DNA of 64,000 bases from Gelatoporia subvermispora B (GCA_000320605.2 KB445792.1:2051581-2115580); one strand, 5' to 3'; positions 25,542 to 37,143 are shown, counted from the stretch's first letter. Program-made: numbers and translations. Notes: generated by a model from the sequence alone, not told the origin.

Positions 25542-27350
25542 ATGGCGATCGACGGTCTCATCATCCTCGATGCTACAGGGTACGCCACTTTCGCGAGTAC
25601 GCATAGCCCGGCCAGCTGACGGACACCGGCAATGCAGTCGACCTATCATTCAGTCCGGATTCCGCTCAAGCACAGCAGCATACCCTTTGCTACACATTGA
25701 CGCGCTCAACCACGCGATTGCCAAGTCACCGCGACCGGACGATGTCGACCCAGTCCTGTACGTGTCTGGCGCAAGCACAGAGGGATCAAGCGCATGCTGT
25801 CACGTCAAGTATGGGGAACTAAGGTTTCTCTCGCCTGTGAGTGGCGATGGTGAGCTTCCAATGGCTACATACGAACCCTGTTCCTGATCCGCTTCGCCTT
25901 CAGTGGACCCCTTGTATGCATTTGCATTCCTGCAAACGTTCGTTGACATACTGCACGAATACTTCGGGAGTATCTCCGCAGACACGCTGAAGGATAATTT
26001 TGATGTCGTATACCAGGTGTGTGCTTCGTTGGACTGCTCGCATAGACGGCTCATGGATATGACATACATGTTAGTTACTCGAGGAGACCCTTGACGCCGG
26101 CGGGCACCCGCTCACCACCTCCCCAAACGCACTGCGCGATATCGTTCTCCCTCCTTCCCTTCTCACCAAAGTGCTCTCTGTCGCCGGCGTCTCAGGTCTT
26201 GCTAGCCCATCTGCCAACTCGCATCCGTTTGCCTCTCCAATACCCTGGAGAAAGGCAGGCGTGCGGTACAACAACAACGAAATATACTTTGACGTTGTAG
26301 AGGCGCTAGAAGCCATTGTGAACAAGTATGCATTTGTTGCCCCATGTGGAGCGTGCCGTCCCACATCGGTGGTATGCTGAGCTGACGCCGAATGGAGTGT
26401 AGGAATGGCACGCCTGCAGTCAGCACAGTGTGGGGAAGAGTAGATTGCAACTGCAAATTATCGGGTAAGTGATAGTCTCGAACGTCGTCGCCAAAGGCTC
26501 AAATGTCCGACTAGGTACTCCGGATCTGCTTCTGACACTCTCGAACTCACACAACTTGAATGATGCATCCTTCCATCCATGCGTGAGGTACGATGCATCT
26601 CCACAGCATGTATTTGCATTGGATTAATGTGGGTGGAATAACATAGATTGCAACGATGGGGGCGAGACAGAACTCTTTCTTTTGTCCCTCCGGATGGCCA
26701 CTTCAAGCTCATGGAGTACCGCTATGCTCCCGCCTCCACAACGTCACAACATCAGGTTTCCGTGCCATTTGCACTGCGAGTTGCTACAATGAACATCGAC
26801 GAGAACGGAGGTATGACCGCTCAAACTCCCCTCGACGCTGTGATGTTTAATCAACGAACGTCTAGGTACATTCGACTTGGCCCTCACATCGCGTCTGACT
26901 ACTCGACCCTTGGAAAATGTCTACATCGACCTTTTCTTGGGGGAAGGGGCATCTGGCGCAAGTTGTGTGGTTTCCCACAACGCATCGTGGAATTTTGACC
27001 CGAAATCGCTAGTGAGTTCAACCGCCGCTATTCGTGACTTCTCACATAATTTCGTAATCGCAGAATCTGCACTGGGGTATCAAGAGCTTGCCACCGTCGT
27101 CTACATTCTCGTTACGCGGTTCATTCACCTCAAGGTAGGTTCCTTACTCTTCTTCATGGTCAACGTCCATAATTTGTCGAATAGCATGAAGACCCCACGC
27201 CCGGCTCGCGCTTTCCGGATTCGCTTCGAAATCATCCAGCATAGCTTCTCCGCACTGAAGATCGAGCAGCTTAAGCTCACCGGCGAGATGTACAAACCCT
27301 ACAAGGGCATGAGGGGTAAATCCACAGGGGACGTAGAGTGGCGGTGGTGA
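25542..27350 (+). CDS. APM3: AP-3 adaptor complex mu subunit
   Basis: The AP-3 complex sorts cargo from Golgi or endosomes to the vacuole; the mu chain binds YxxPhi signals. The first exon encodes MAIDGLIILDATG. Splicing to RPIIQSGFRSS starts the longin-like N-terminal domain, which continues through PLLHIDALNHAIA and DPLYAFAFLQTFVDILHEYF. The C-terminal mu-homology domain starts near GVRYNNNEIYFDVVEALEAI. It includes VDCNCKLSGTPDLLLTLSNS, FVPPDGHFKLMEYRY and KIEQLKLTGEMYKPYKGMRG, and ends GDVEWRW at TGA 27350, a hallmark mu C-terminus. About eight short introns are required. The YKPYKG segment and overall spacing favour AP-3 over AP-1 or AP-2 mu. Confidence 0.9.
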
Positions 27351-27491
27351 TACGCCACTCTTCCTCAGTATATCGACTAGTGGGAGGTGGAATATACTAG
27401 CCACTACCTTGATATATAGTTACGCGGCATTACATGAGTATACCGGTACTCTAATGGGATGACTGCATTGGATAGGCACTGTGCGAGGATA

Positions 27492-28628
27492 TCACGGCTT
27501 GAAGCGGTTCTCGGGAACCCATTTCACGTAGTTGTCGCAGACGGCCTTCCAGTTGAGGACAGACCAGAAGCGCTTCATGTACTCCTCCTTGCCCCATACG
27601 CCGTATCCAGCGCCGACCCAGGCACGCTCGTGAACTGAGACGCAGAAGAGCGGGTAGAGCGCATCCCCGAGAGATCGGAGATCATCTTTTTTGGTGGTTT
27701 GCTCGTACATATTCGTCTTGTGGACAAAGTCCGATGCTGATGTTGTCGAATGCGAGAACGTGCGGGACGGGCTTGAGGGATGCAACGGCGGCGCAGAGTG
27801 CGAGACACCAGATGTGGGAGAGGTCGAGCTGAAGGGGCTGGCAGATGGCGGCACCGTGGGCGAAGGAAGGGGACGTTCAGTACCCTCACCGATGACCTTC
27901 TGGTAGGATGTCTGCGCCCGATGCTCACTTGATCCAACGAGGAGTGTGCCCACGCCGTACGTCGGGTAAATAGCGATGCGTCCACGGGTGTCGCACACGA
28001 ACCACATCCAGCCGGAGCCGAACATCCCGAGCACAGCGGCGCTGAATGTCGACTTGAATTGGTCCACTGAGTTGAAATTGGTGCGTATTATCCCGGCGAG
28101 GCCACTGCGATGATGAAGAAGGTCGTCCTCATTCGAGGTTTGCCCGGGTTTTGGCGGCGTCTGCGTTCTGTGAATTAGGTGTACATCTAGGAGGGCCTGG
28201 ATGACTTACGAGACTTTCGAGGAAGAACGAGTTGTTCAACGCCTCACAGGCGTAGTTAAATTCCAGCACTTTGCTTGGGTCTCGTGCAGCATCAATAACA
28301 GTCTGTACGACACTCATTGACCGCATCCCATCGTCCTCTAGAATATGCCACAGGGTGAATGAGCAAGTGTGCACAAGGAGGTGTGATGCTGCGCACTTCG
28401 AACAAGCGCATTGAGGCGGTCCAGTAGGCCTTCCTGATAGTCGACGGCCAGCGTCCTTAGCGCGTCCGGGGAGAGGAAGTCGCCCACACCCTGCTCAATG
28501 GGATATGGGAGCTCTTTTCGGTCGTGTAGTTGTCTCGATGGTATCCGGATGGCGCGTGAACGGGTTGCAGCGACAAGATGCCTGAGCGCGGGGGAATTGC
28601 GCGAAAGTCTCAGTGCAATGCTAGCCAT
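27492..28628 (-). CDS. SOD-like mitochondrial small-subunit ribosomal protein (mS42/mS43, RSM26 type)
   Basis: The protein resembles Fe/Mn superoxide dismutases but belongs to the branch recruited into the mitochondrial 37S ribosomal subunit. The ATG at 28628 opens a mitochondrial presequence rich in Arg and Ser (LRLSRNSPALRHLVAATRSR). It is followed by LPYPIEQGVGDFLSPDAL and NYACEALNNSFFLESL, which parallel the N-terminal SOD hairpin. After introns, the C-terminal domain shows FKSTFSAAVLGMFGSGWMWF and YMKRFWSVLNWKAV. A Ser/Pro-rich insert lies at about 27720-27880. The usual SOD metal-site segment DxWEHAYY reads VHERAWVGAGYG here, so catalysis is unlikely. mS42 and mS43 cannot be told apart by eye. 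It converges with APM3 and diverges from the DAD1 gene. Confidence 0.85.
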
Positions 28629-28856
28629 CTCAGAATGCGAGGTAAGGAGGAGAAAGGGGCAAAGAGACGGAGGAGGCGGAGGGTCTTGAAGCAATGCGCT
28701 CGCGCACTCGTCGCCCAAGTACTGGCGCCCAGACTTTTTCAGACGCGGTGGGGGCGTGACTGCGATTGCCATTCCGAGCGTTCCAGCCAGCGCCGCCACC
28801 CGCAGTGTACACGTCGCCGGACACAGTCCACTCGTCTGTCATACCATTCTCCTCTT

Positions 28857-29347
28857 ATGGTGGGACCAAAATCAGCAGCAAGCTCAGCATCGAGCTCTTC
28901 GTCTGCCAATGCACTGCAGACACTCTGGAAGGCGTACAATGACACCACCTCCCCCCGCCTGAAGTTCATCGACGCCTTCCTCGTGTTCCTCATGCTCTCG
29001 GGCGTTGTGCAGTTTGTATACTGCAGTCTCGTCACAAACTTCCCTTTCAACGCGTTCCTTGCGGGGTATGTCAAAACCACTAGCATACTGTACCCTCACT
29101 AAGCTTCGATCGCGATCCGGCTAGATTCGGTAGCTGTGTCGGCCAATTCGTTCTCACTGCATCTTTGAGGAGCCAGGTGAACCCTCAAAACCGGTCAGAG
29201 TTTAAGGATGTCTCTCCGGAAAGGTATGTAGTACGAAAACGTCATCAGTGCGGCACGACGTTGCTAACATCTATGTGAAGAGCGTTCGCCGATTTCGCGC
29301 TTGGCTCTATTGTGCTACACTTCTTCGTGTACAATTTCCTCGGATAG
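28857..29347 (+). CDS. OST2: Oligosaccharyltransferase subunit DAD1/Ost2
   Basis: Ost2/DAD1 is a small multi-span ER membrane subunit of the oligosaccharyltransferase that transfers N-glycans to nascent proteins. After a Ser-rich N-terminus come LWKAYNDTTSPRLKFIDAFL and VFLMLSGVVQFVYCSLV, then FPFNAFLAGFGSCVGQFVLT. The C-terminal exon reads RAFADFALGSIVLHFFVYNF before TAG at 29347. These are diagnostic DAD1 segments. About three membrane segments and about 125 residues are expected. Two introns (near 29066-29125 and 29224-29280) are needed. It shares a roughly 230-base divergent promoter with the mitochondrial ribosomal protein gene. Confidence 0.94.
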
Positions 29348-29575
29348 CTGGAGTTAGGAGCTTTCGATTGCCGCACTACGCACGGACTGCAGGGAATACT
29401 TGTACATAAGATGATATACCAGCCGGAAATGAGCGAGACAGACGAGGAAAGACGATAGACCGAGGTACAGTGGGCTGAGACAAGTGAAATGTTCCAAAAT
29501 GAAGTGCGACCATGACGGATGGTATGAGCATCACAAGCATGCGTGGTCGTGTTCTGGGATGTCCCTAGATCGGCT

Positions 29576-30017
29576 TCATGTCCTCCTCTCGAAGGAGGCA
29601 GAACGCTGTAGTATCTTGAGCACACGCTGAGACAATGTGATCTGGCACTACTCACACCACAGACAACAACGGCGAAGTCAAACAGGTATTCTCCTATCAA
29701 GATACGTTCAATGTATAGCCACGACATCCTGTTGCCAGCGTCCACATACCTGCCTCCAGATACGTCTTAAGCAGCTCTGCATATCCCTTTCAGCACGTAG
29801 TACCCTAATCCCACGAGATAGTCGACTACTCACGTCGGATATCCTTGTTTGGGACCTGAGACAGCTTTGGTCTATAGATCACACGAAGTCAGACCAACCA
29901 GACTACTGAATGCAATAGACACTGCACAGACGTCAGGCCCGTTGTCCGCCGGATTCCCGCCAGGAAGGCGCTCAGCAGAAGAGCATCAATACCGAGGTGG
30001 ATGAGCGTGCCAAACAT
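29576..30017 (-). CDS. DUF1748-family small membrane protein
   Basis: This is a small gene of about five exons, too fragmented to show as one open frame. The ATG at 30017 starts MFGTLIHLGIDALLLSAFLA, followed by GIRRTTGLTPKLSQVPN and KDIRQLLKTYLEAGEYLFD. The C-terminus is FAVVVCGILQRSASFERRT before TGA at 29576-29578. The start motif, the RRTTGLT element after one membrane helix, and the ending with FERR match the fungal DUF1748 family of roughly 75 residues. Members are small, probably mitochondrial, membrane proteins of unclear role. Two of the proposed introns are only about 41-57 bases. Frame is kept across all junctions, which supports the model. Confidence 0.8.
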
Positions 30018-30105
30018 CTTCGAGGTTGTTGTCAATTGGGAGAACAAAGTGGTGGAGTGAGTTGTACAGTAAGTAAGATGGCAGGGGGTGGTGGGATAAA
30101 GAGGC

Positions 30106-30243
30106 CTAGCACAGGCCTTGAGGACGCTTTAAAGCTGGTGGCTGTCGATGGCCGTAAGCGACGGTGTCGTGTTCTTGTCCACAAAAGGCAGGCAAGATGG
30201 AAATTATCACTGCGCACACCGTAACTGAAAGTCCTAATTTCAT
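30106..30243 (-). CDS. Possible 45-codon secreted-peptide ORF upstream of the DUF1748 gene
   Basis: An ATG at 30243 opens MKLGLSVTVCAVIISILPAF and continues with CGQEHDTVAYGHRQPP to a TAG at 30106. The first 21 residues look like a textbook signal peptide. The ORF lies 88 bases before the DUF1748 start on the same strand. It could therefore be an upstream ORF in that gene's leader, a separate small secreted protein, or chance. A downstream splice extension was not established. Confidence 0.3.
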   Translation of the reverse strand: MKLGLSVTVCAVIISILPAFCGQEHDTVAYGHRQPPALKRPQGLC

Positions 30244-30343
30244 GTAAGTAGTACAGACTAGGCTTATTTGGAGGAAAATATGCGTATGGAAATCTCTGCC
30301 TCACTAAAGATCGGTCTACAGAGCGTGTTATTCTTACAGAGTG
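30244..30343. other. Spacer between small ORF and IBA57
   Basis: This holds the 3' end of the minus-strand IBA57 gene. Together with 30018-30105 and the small ORF it makes up the 326-base stretch between the IBA57 stop and the DUF1748 start. Confidence 0.35.
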
Positions 30344-31685
30344 CTAGGATTGTTGAGGCTCCTCAGGACGAGGCCACCAGTGAGGCCACCAATGTGTCAG
30401 CCCCCACTTTTCTTTCTCCTCGCCAACGTCCAATTCAAACCGAGCCGTCGATCTATCGACAGCAAAAACATGTTCGAGACGAAGCAATGCCAGACCAACA
30501 CCCTGTGAATAGCTGAGAAGCCTTCCAGTTCCACGAGGGCGAGGTCTTGGGATCTCGTCGGGTGTTGACTGCACATGGTGAGTCTTGATCTCCAAGTCCG
30601 ACGGAAGCTGTAGTGGCTGCTTCATGTCACGGCCCGTCAGCCTGATGATAGAGTGAGCATGCGTGCTAGGACTCTCGAAGAGGAGGCGTACGGATCGGCT
30701 GGCGGATGGACGAGAACAGGTAGAACTCGCTTTCTGATCACACCGGTATGATAGGTGCGAACAGTGAGTTCCTGTCCTACATAGCACCCCTTCCTGAAGT
30801 CCACTTGGAGTATAAACGTGACATGTCAGCAAGCATCAAGTGAAGGGATCGAATGCTAGATGCTAACGTCCTCCCATGATGTCCAGATTGCTGTCAATCG
30901 GGAATGCACTCATTGGTGGTATGTCTACCGCGCCCTCAGGCACGCCATTGAGTATGCGGTGCAAGATATACGCATCCGTGGACGCAATGTCATGTGTAGT
31001 AGCTTCCTGGGCTGCATGTTCATCAATTTCCCTTCCTGTAGAGTTTGACACCTGTTTCCGCGCGAGCACTCACGGTGGTCCCCTTTCTTGACGAGCAGCC
31101 GGTGTCCCATTCCAACTGCTCGTCTGTCTCTAATCACTCCGGGTTCTTGACCCCATGGCCAGACAGCTTCACCACTCCAATCTGGCTCTATAGCGCCACT
31201 CCTAGCTGGACTCCAGTTTCGGGGTGCCTCCCAACCTTTCTCCTTTTCGGAACCCCACGCAGACCAGACGTCGTATTCTTCAGTTACATCCCTCAGTTTC
31301 ACCTTGGAGCGCAGGAGATACCGCTTGAGCATTGGTAGGAGCGGTGTTGCCTCGGAAGCCCGGGCATCGTATTCTATCAAGTAGCCTCGGTTTCCATTGG
31401 CGCTAGGGAGTGCATATACGAAGACATCATACAGAACCCTGCCCTTGAGAGGCGTTCAGAGCCAGAGCGTATCGAGCAGCTTGTAAGACATGCCTGTGCG
31501 TGCAGAAAGGTCGAGAAGAAGTGACTCTGTGGCGACTCGGGGATAGACGACGCGATGAGTCCGTTCAGGAATTCGCCCGCTTGTGAGCCAGTGACTGAGA
31601 GGATTGCCCTGTGCTGTATGGGCGCAATTGTAGGTGTGTCACGCACAAGGGCGCGGAGTATGGGTGCGGTGTGCTGCAGGCGCAT
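30344..31685 (-). CDS. IBA57: Mitochondrial iron-sulfur assembly factor IBA57/CAF17
   Basis: Iba57, a folate-binding YgfZ/GcvT-like protein, works with Isa1 and Isa2 in late mitochondrial [4Fe-4S] cluster assembly. The ATG at 31685 gives an Arg-rich N-terminus ([17 protein letters not shown]) suited to import. [34 protein letters not shown] and [19 protein letters not shown] form the first domain. [16 protein letters not shown] precedes [26 protein letters not shown] with its Cys is the family signature. The C-terminal exon ends at 30344. Four or five introns are required. It diverges from PET191 with only 106 bases between the start codons. Confidence 0.9.
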
Positions 31686-31791
31686 GATACTCGACGGAGG
31701 GCGCGATGAGCAAGCTTCGCGCGCCGAGACGCCGAAGCGCGCAGAGCGTCTTCACCCGCGACCACGACGAGCCACACGTCGTGAACGGCAT
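31686..31791. promoter_or_regulatory. Very short shared promoter, IBA57 / PET191
   Basis: About 106 bases separate the start codons of two mitochondrial assembly factors, so their regulation is probably linked. I recognise no specific site. Confidence 0.45.
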
Positions 31792-32104
31792 ATGTCGTCT
31801 TCATGTCAGCACCTCCTCGCTGCCCTGAAGGAATGCCTTCTCCACTCTGACTGCGTGATGAAGAACGGCCGCCTCCCGTCTGAATGCCTCAAGGAGTATC
31901 CGCATGAATTGCCGGAGCGCTGCTTGTCGCTCCGGCAGGCAACCTTTGACTGCAAGAGGAATATGGTAAGTGGATGCTGTTTGAATCTGTACTGTGATTA
32001 ACTCTTAACGGTGATAGCTGGATATGAGGAAACGATTCCGGGGCAACACAGCAGGGATCGTTACGCCACCACCGCAATCAGGAAGGCCATCTTCGAGCTC
32101 CTGA
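31792..32104 (+). CDS. PET191: Cytochrome c oxidase assembly factor PET191/COA5
   Basis: Pet191/Coa5 is a small twin-CX9C protein of the mitochondrial intermembrane space needed for complex IV assembly. The first exon reads MSSSCQHLLAALKECLLHSD and CVMKNGRLPSECLKEYP, then RCLSLRQATFDCKRNM, with regularly spaced cysteines. After the intron the last exon reads LDMRKRFRGNTAGIV and ends at TGA 32102-32104. The LDMRKRFRG motif is diagnostic. Length is about 85 residues. An in-frame upstream extension of the ORF belongs to the divergent promoter and IBA57 antisense. Confidence 0.93.
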
Positions 32105-32999
32105 TACATATCACCATAGTCATAACACTACCGACTGGTGGTCCAACTATCGACACCTTTATACGGTTGTGCATTTATTCATACGGAGGATACTGGTGGT
32201 CTCCGGTCAGTGGAAACATCAGCTTTGCTGCATTTCACAACAATCGTTGACCGATTGCTTTTCAGGCATCATGGACGCTTACGTCTAGTGTATACCACCC
32301 TTTCAGATATATTGAGCTTTGTTCATTCAAGTCAATTGAGTGGGGCAGTTCTCGGTCAGAGCATAATTAGCCCTCCTGCTGTGCATTTCTGCGAGAAGAC
32401 TACAACGAACGTGTCGTCACTCTAGACATGCTGCGGCCCTGCGCGCTGTACACATCCACGTCTTCGCTCAGCACGCAAGAACTGTTTGTCTATGGTTCTT
32501 CGGCTGTCTCAGTTGCAAGGTGACGCCGTTAACCTCGGATTTGGCGCTGATGCGAGGTTGGGGCTGTGCCTTCCGATTCTCGTCAACGCCGATGCGACGC
32601 CGTCCCACGTTACACCCGCAAAACATAGCCGCCCACTCCTTGTCTACTGTAGGGCGGTGCACGCTATCCTTGACTTCGGCGCCGATTTGCAAGCATAACA
32701 TGGTTCTAAGACGAATAGACGTTCTCCGTTGGCATGTCATGGAGTTACAAGGCCGTCTGAGTATTCTAAACATCATTCGCGGCAGCTTGTTGCTTATTGG
32801 CGTAGTACTCTTTAGCACTCAGCAGAACAGGCGATGTAACTAAAATCTACGGGGAGCAGCATGGAAGCGCCTCAGTCGATCGGCGGACCTGATGCGGAAG
32901 CCAAGCTGATGGCACAGGCGAAGGTGCCCCTTCCCGCCACATTCCTGCTGAGAATCAGACGACACCAGCACCCAGCCAACGTTTCTTCCTATCTCTACC
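32105..32999. other. Intergenic, boundary between housekeeping block and surface-protein family
   Basis: About 900 bases without a recognisable gene. Overlapping frames of 70-115 codons on both strands (32468-32843) show no domain and no coherent splicing. It likely holds the PET191 3' end and the promoter of the first surface-protein paralog. Confidence 0.45.
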
Positions 33000-34162
33000 A
33001 TGAGCAATCGTATCGAGGAGGATATTGACGACCAGGATCCACGAGTTCGCCTCGTTGGAGAATGGTCAAGATTAACAGGGTTTGGTAACGCGTATGATCA
33101 GACTGCTAGTTTTGCCACATCTCCCGGTGCGACAATCGTACTAAATTTCAATGGTATGTATCATTCATACACTGTTCGAATAAGCTCATTCGCCGATTGC
33201 GTCTTTAGCTTCATCTACCGGTACATGGGTCAATGTCTACGGGTTTCTACTCCCAGGCTCTCCCCCGCCCATTTCGACATATTCTGTAGATGGCTCTCCT
33301 ATCATTACCTTCGTCAGCGACGGCGTTACGAAGGAAACGGATAACGTACAATATTATTCTTCATCGCTGTTCACAGGCGGTGTTCACCAACTCATCGTCA
33401 ATGTCACCCAGTGCTCAAATGAGTCGCCATTCTACGTGGACTATTTCAAGGTCCTTAGCTTCCCGTCCTCGTCATCCTCGGTGGCGCCAGCTACATCCTC
33501 TTCATCAGCATCAGTATCAACGAACGCAGCTGCCACTACCCAAGCTACAGCAGCCTCAGGGAAGTCAACAAATGTGGGAGCCATCGCAGGCGGTGTCATA
33601 GGCGGCGTAGCAATCCTGGTGGCCACGGTAGCAGCGGTGTTTTTCTTCTGCAGACGTAACAAGACTCGGTCCCCGATTCTCGCCGCCACCAGGCCATTCT
33701 CTCGCGGTACGTCTGTTCGCTTTAGCGGTCTGTGCGATACTGTCTCTGACCATACTTGAAGAGTTCAAGGGCATTACACCCTACTTTGTTCCGACGGAAG
33801 CTCCATTATTGCCCAGTGGCCCAGCCCAAGACTCTGGATCGTCAATCCATTTTCAGGCAATATCGCATGCCTCTGCTCCATCGAGTAGCGGCGACTACGG
33901 TAATACGCCAATGCCTGGCCCGAGCGAAACTGTTCCTAGTGCTACTAGCAGACGCAGTGTAATCCAGTCGAGTCCAAATCAACCGATCAGCAAGGCAGCC
34001 CAAGCGGGGCTTCTGTCGGTCCCTCGACCTTTGGTATTCCATGCAGACGCAGGTGTCAGCTTAGATAGATCCACAGACGGCGCCCCAAGTCATACAGTGT
34101 CCATACATTCTGTGAACCCTGATAATATCCTCGACGCTCCTCCTTCGTATTCTGCGGATTGA
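33000..34162 (+). CDS. Single-pass surface protein, tandem family copy A
   Basis: The first of three adjacent paralogs. Its N-terminal ectodomain (RVRLVGEWSRLTGF, then SPGATIVLNFN, spliced onto SSTGTWVNVYG) looks like a beta-sandwich. It continues with PISTYSVDG, YYSSSLFTGGVHQLIVNVT and NESPFYVDYFKVL. A Ser/Thr/Ala stem leads to one membrane span (VGAIAGGVIGGVAILVATVA) with a basic CRRNK stop. The cytosolic tail carries SPNQPISKAAQAGLLS, FHADAGVSLDR and a C-terminal PPSYSAD. There is no obvious cleaved signal peptide at the ATG at 33000, so the membrane span may act as anchor, or an upstream exon is missing. Such proteins are widespread in Agaricomycetes with unknown function; cell-wall sensing or adhesion is speculation. 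Confidence 0.75.
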
Positions 34163-35084
34163 TGTTACATGACTGCTATAATCTATGAGAATTGTCGTAA
34201 TTCAATGATATCATAAGACGCTCGCTCATATTGTAATATCTTTCCGTGCTTATTCTACACCTAACGAGGGCCCGTTCTATGGTCCACTCTAGTTTAAGGA
34301 CCCCATGTGAATTCTTCCCAGGCTCCTGAGCGACGGTGGGTGCTGCAACGGCGGCTGTATTTCGACACTCGGTCCTGGTCCAACATGTTTTCGATTGTTT
34401 GAAACCTCACCACCTCGCAATCCGTGCATTTGTTACTCATTGTCCTGTCAGCTCTGGTGCTGTATATGGATCATACATGGGCCGACCGGAATTATCATCG
34501 TCATCACCGATCTTCTCGAAGCACAGTTTGATGGCACTGCCTCTGCTTCCTCGGCGGGGTGGTCAAGCATGAGGCGCTCATCATCACCGAGATGTTTTGA
34601 TGTAAAGCTCTGCGACTACGTGAACGTTTTGGTACTGTGACCGACATACTTTTGGGTCAACAAAGTCATTGGACTGGCAAAGAGTGTTCAGAGGTGGTCT
34701 ATCGAACATCGCATCACAGGCGCAAGGTCAGCGTTGTGCTTTCAACAAATTTCCGACGTCTGAAGGTTTGTACACTGGATTCGCAGCGTAGCCGCAGGTA
34801 CACCGCAGCGCCCGGTGGCGATGCTTCTACGTTGCCGAGTGAATGCTTTGATTGGACATCGTAACATCCTCATGGCGGATTCGTGTTATTCCAAACCGCT
34901 CTAGGCACATCAATCATGAGGCGTCCCGGCCACTGTAGACCAGTCTAGATCAATCGCCTTGTTCTCTTTGCTGGGGTGATGCGCCACGTATCTGGGATTC
35001 CATATGTAAGAGGTTCAACGCTTGCGTTCCGACTTTTTCGAAACATCTTCCTGCACTGACCAGCAGCTCTTCTCCGGCTTCATC
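34163..35084. other. Intergenic between paralogs A and B
   Basis: About 920 bases with no supported gene. Frames of 75-80 codons at 34336-34640 have no family resemblance, and I could not find a clear ectodomain or membrane-span relic here. Confidence 0.4.
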
Positions 35085-36236
35085 ATGAGTTATAATACCC
35101 AGCAGGCGAACATCGACGATACATACCCAGCGATTCAGTACTTGCCAGATGGACAGTGGGAGACAATGACAGATGTGAGCGGTGCCTGGAACAAGACCTT
35201 ACACTCTACGACCTTTCAAGGCGCGGTCGTTATGTTGCTATTCAACAGTACGACCCCGAACTGTGTCATCAGCTGAGTATCGCTCATGATGTGTCCAGCT
35301 TCCGACCATGTATATATCGATGTAATGGGCAACCTATTTCCCGGTTCACCTCAGCCAATCTCTACGTACGAACTCGACGACTCATCGCCAGCCCCATTCC
35401 AGGGGATCAATGTAACCAGCCAGCAAACCGACGTGCAATATTTCACGTCTTCCGTCCTGAGCGACGACACACATTTGTTGGTTATTACTGTGACCAACGT
35501 CTCTACGGAGGCACCTTTCTATCTGGACTATATTAGCATAGTCACTGATCCGGACGCAACTTCTTCGATGTCATCATCCGTAATGGCAACATCCGCTACC
35601 GCAACCAGCAGTGTGCCGGTGTCGGGTGCATCGTCGAAGCCTGTTGGCGCTATCGTTGGCGGTGTCATAGGTGGCTTAGCGGTGCTGGCACTGGCCATTT
35701 TGGCGGCGTCGTTCTTTTTTAGAGGTAGCAAAGGGAAAGCGTTCTTTGGGCGTGCTGCTCTGAGTGACTTGCTTGACCACGGTACGTGCCCGATCATTAC
35801 AGTGATCTTAGTTCTCATCACGGATTCAAATTTAGAAGCGAAAGGTGCCACTGCTTACCTAGACGCGCCGTCGTCGTCGCCGCAACCTACGCTATACGAA
35901 AGCAAGCTTTTGCCATACAAGCCGTCAATAGCACCTTCATCCCCTTCCCAAGTCTCGTCACCTCTTTGCAATGACAATGCCGAGCTTCCTCACACGTTGA
36001 ATAGCAACGGCGCAGGCAGTTCAACTTCTGTACGCCGCAACACTTCCTCGCAGTCGAGCCTACCACGCAGCAAGGCAGGACTAGCGGCATCTTCAGCCGC
36101 TCCAGCTCCAACGACTTTTCACGCAGACTCGGGAATGCGCTTTGAACGGAACGAGGGGCCTTCATCAAGCGGGGAGGGCTTGTCGAATTCCTCATCTGGA
36201 CCAGTGGTAGAACCTCCAACATACTCCACGTCTTGA
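35085..36236 (+). CDS. Single-pass surface protein, tandem family copy B
   Basis: The second paralog. The exon from 35085 (MSYNTQQANIDDTYPAIQYL) ends in LLFN. A short intron joins it to SDHVYIDVMGNLFPGSPQPI and STYELDDSSPAPFQGINV, then HLLVITVTNVSTEAPFYLDY. The Ser/Thr stem leads to the membrane span VGAIVGGVIGGLAVLALAIL, followed by a basic segment. The tail retains LPRSKAGLAASSAAPAPTTF, FHADSGMRFERNEG and a C-terminal PPTYSTS, parallel to copies A and C. The SKAAQAGLLS motif is shortened to SKAGLAA, so it is the most diverged tail of the three. Function is unknown. Confidence 0.72.
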
Positions 36237-37143
36237 TGTCATCAGATTTCAAGCTCGTTCCGTTCGCTCTCCATTATTCGTAGGACTACATACAGCAATA
36301 ATCCATTGACATTCTCAAACATCATTTCGACGAGACGACAGCGGTGGCCTTAGATAATCAGATTACATCGCGATGTTCTTCGAAGGCCGAATGCCGACTC
36401 CGTTGGCGCCGCAGTTCGCCCTGTGCCAAACAAGATCTTGGGCGCTGCTTTCGAGCCAGGCACAGAGGAGAACACCCCACCGGCCACTCAGCATGCCAAC
36501 GCCAACTGGAATCATTTGTGTAACCTTGAATTGAAATTCGACTTGACTACTGGGGTAAACAAGCTGTCACCGGAGAAGATGTCGCCGTGGGGAGCCATGA
36601 CTTCTGACAGCGTACCGGCCGCAACGCTCTTATATGGAGCGGGTTCTCTCAGCGCTTTTAATGAAAGTTGAGACGAGGCTGATGTAGCGTCCGAGAGCGC
36701 TACTACGCTCGGCAGCAGCGCATTGATACGCGGGGATTTCGCACAGGTCGTACTACGGCGTCGGTCGGCGATTTTGTGATGAGTATGCAGCTGCAGGCAC
36801 TTCGAAGTATTCTGATGATTGTCGGCATTCACCCCAGAATGACCTTGTGTTCCAGTTCAATGGCTCTGAGACTCGCTAGGTGCATGCAAATGCCAGTGTA
36901 GTCATCGCGCTGGCGCCATTGCACAAAGGCTGAGGCTTGAAGAAACGGGATCGAAGTTGCAATCTCCGGCAAAAGCACCATCAAACTCCTGAGGTCGGGG
37001 ATCCTGGATCAAAAAGAACAACGTACGGCGCTGACAAATGCTCTGAGCATAACTGCGTATGTAAAGGCATAGACTGGTGCTCGAAACGCTCACCGAGATA
37101 CCCCGCCGATTCAACCTCTTCTACCCTCAGCCTTCATCTGCTC
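36237..37143. other. Intergenic between paralogs B and C, possible relic inside
   Basis: About 900 bases without an intact gene. A frame at 36423-36671 has no family match. A short segment at 36801-36869 reads SPQNDLVFQFNGSE, similar to the ectodomain strand SPGATIVLNFN of copy A. This may mark the remains of another copy. Confidence 0.35.
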
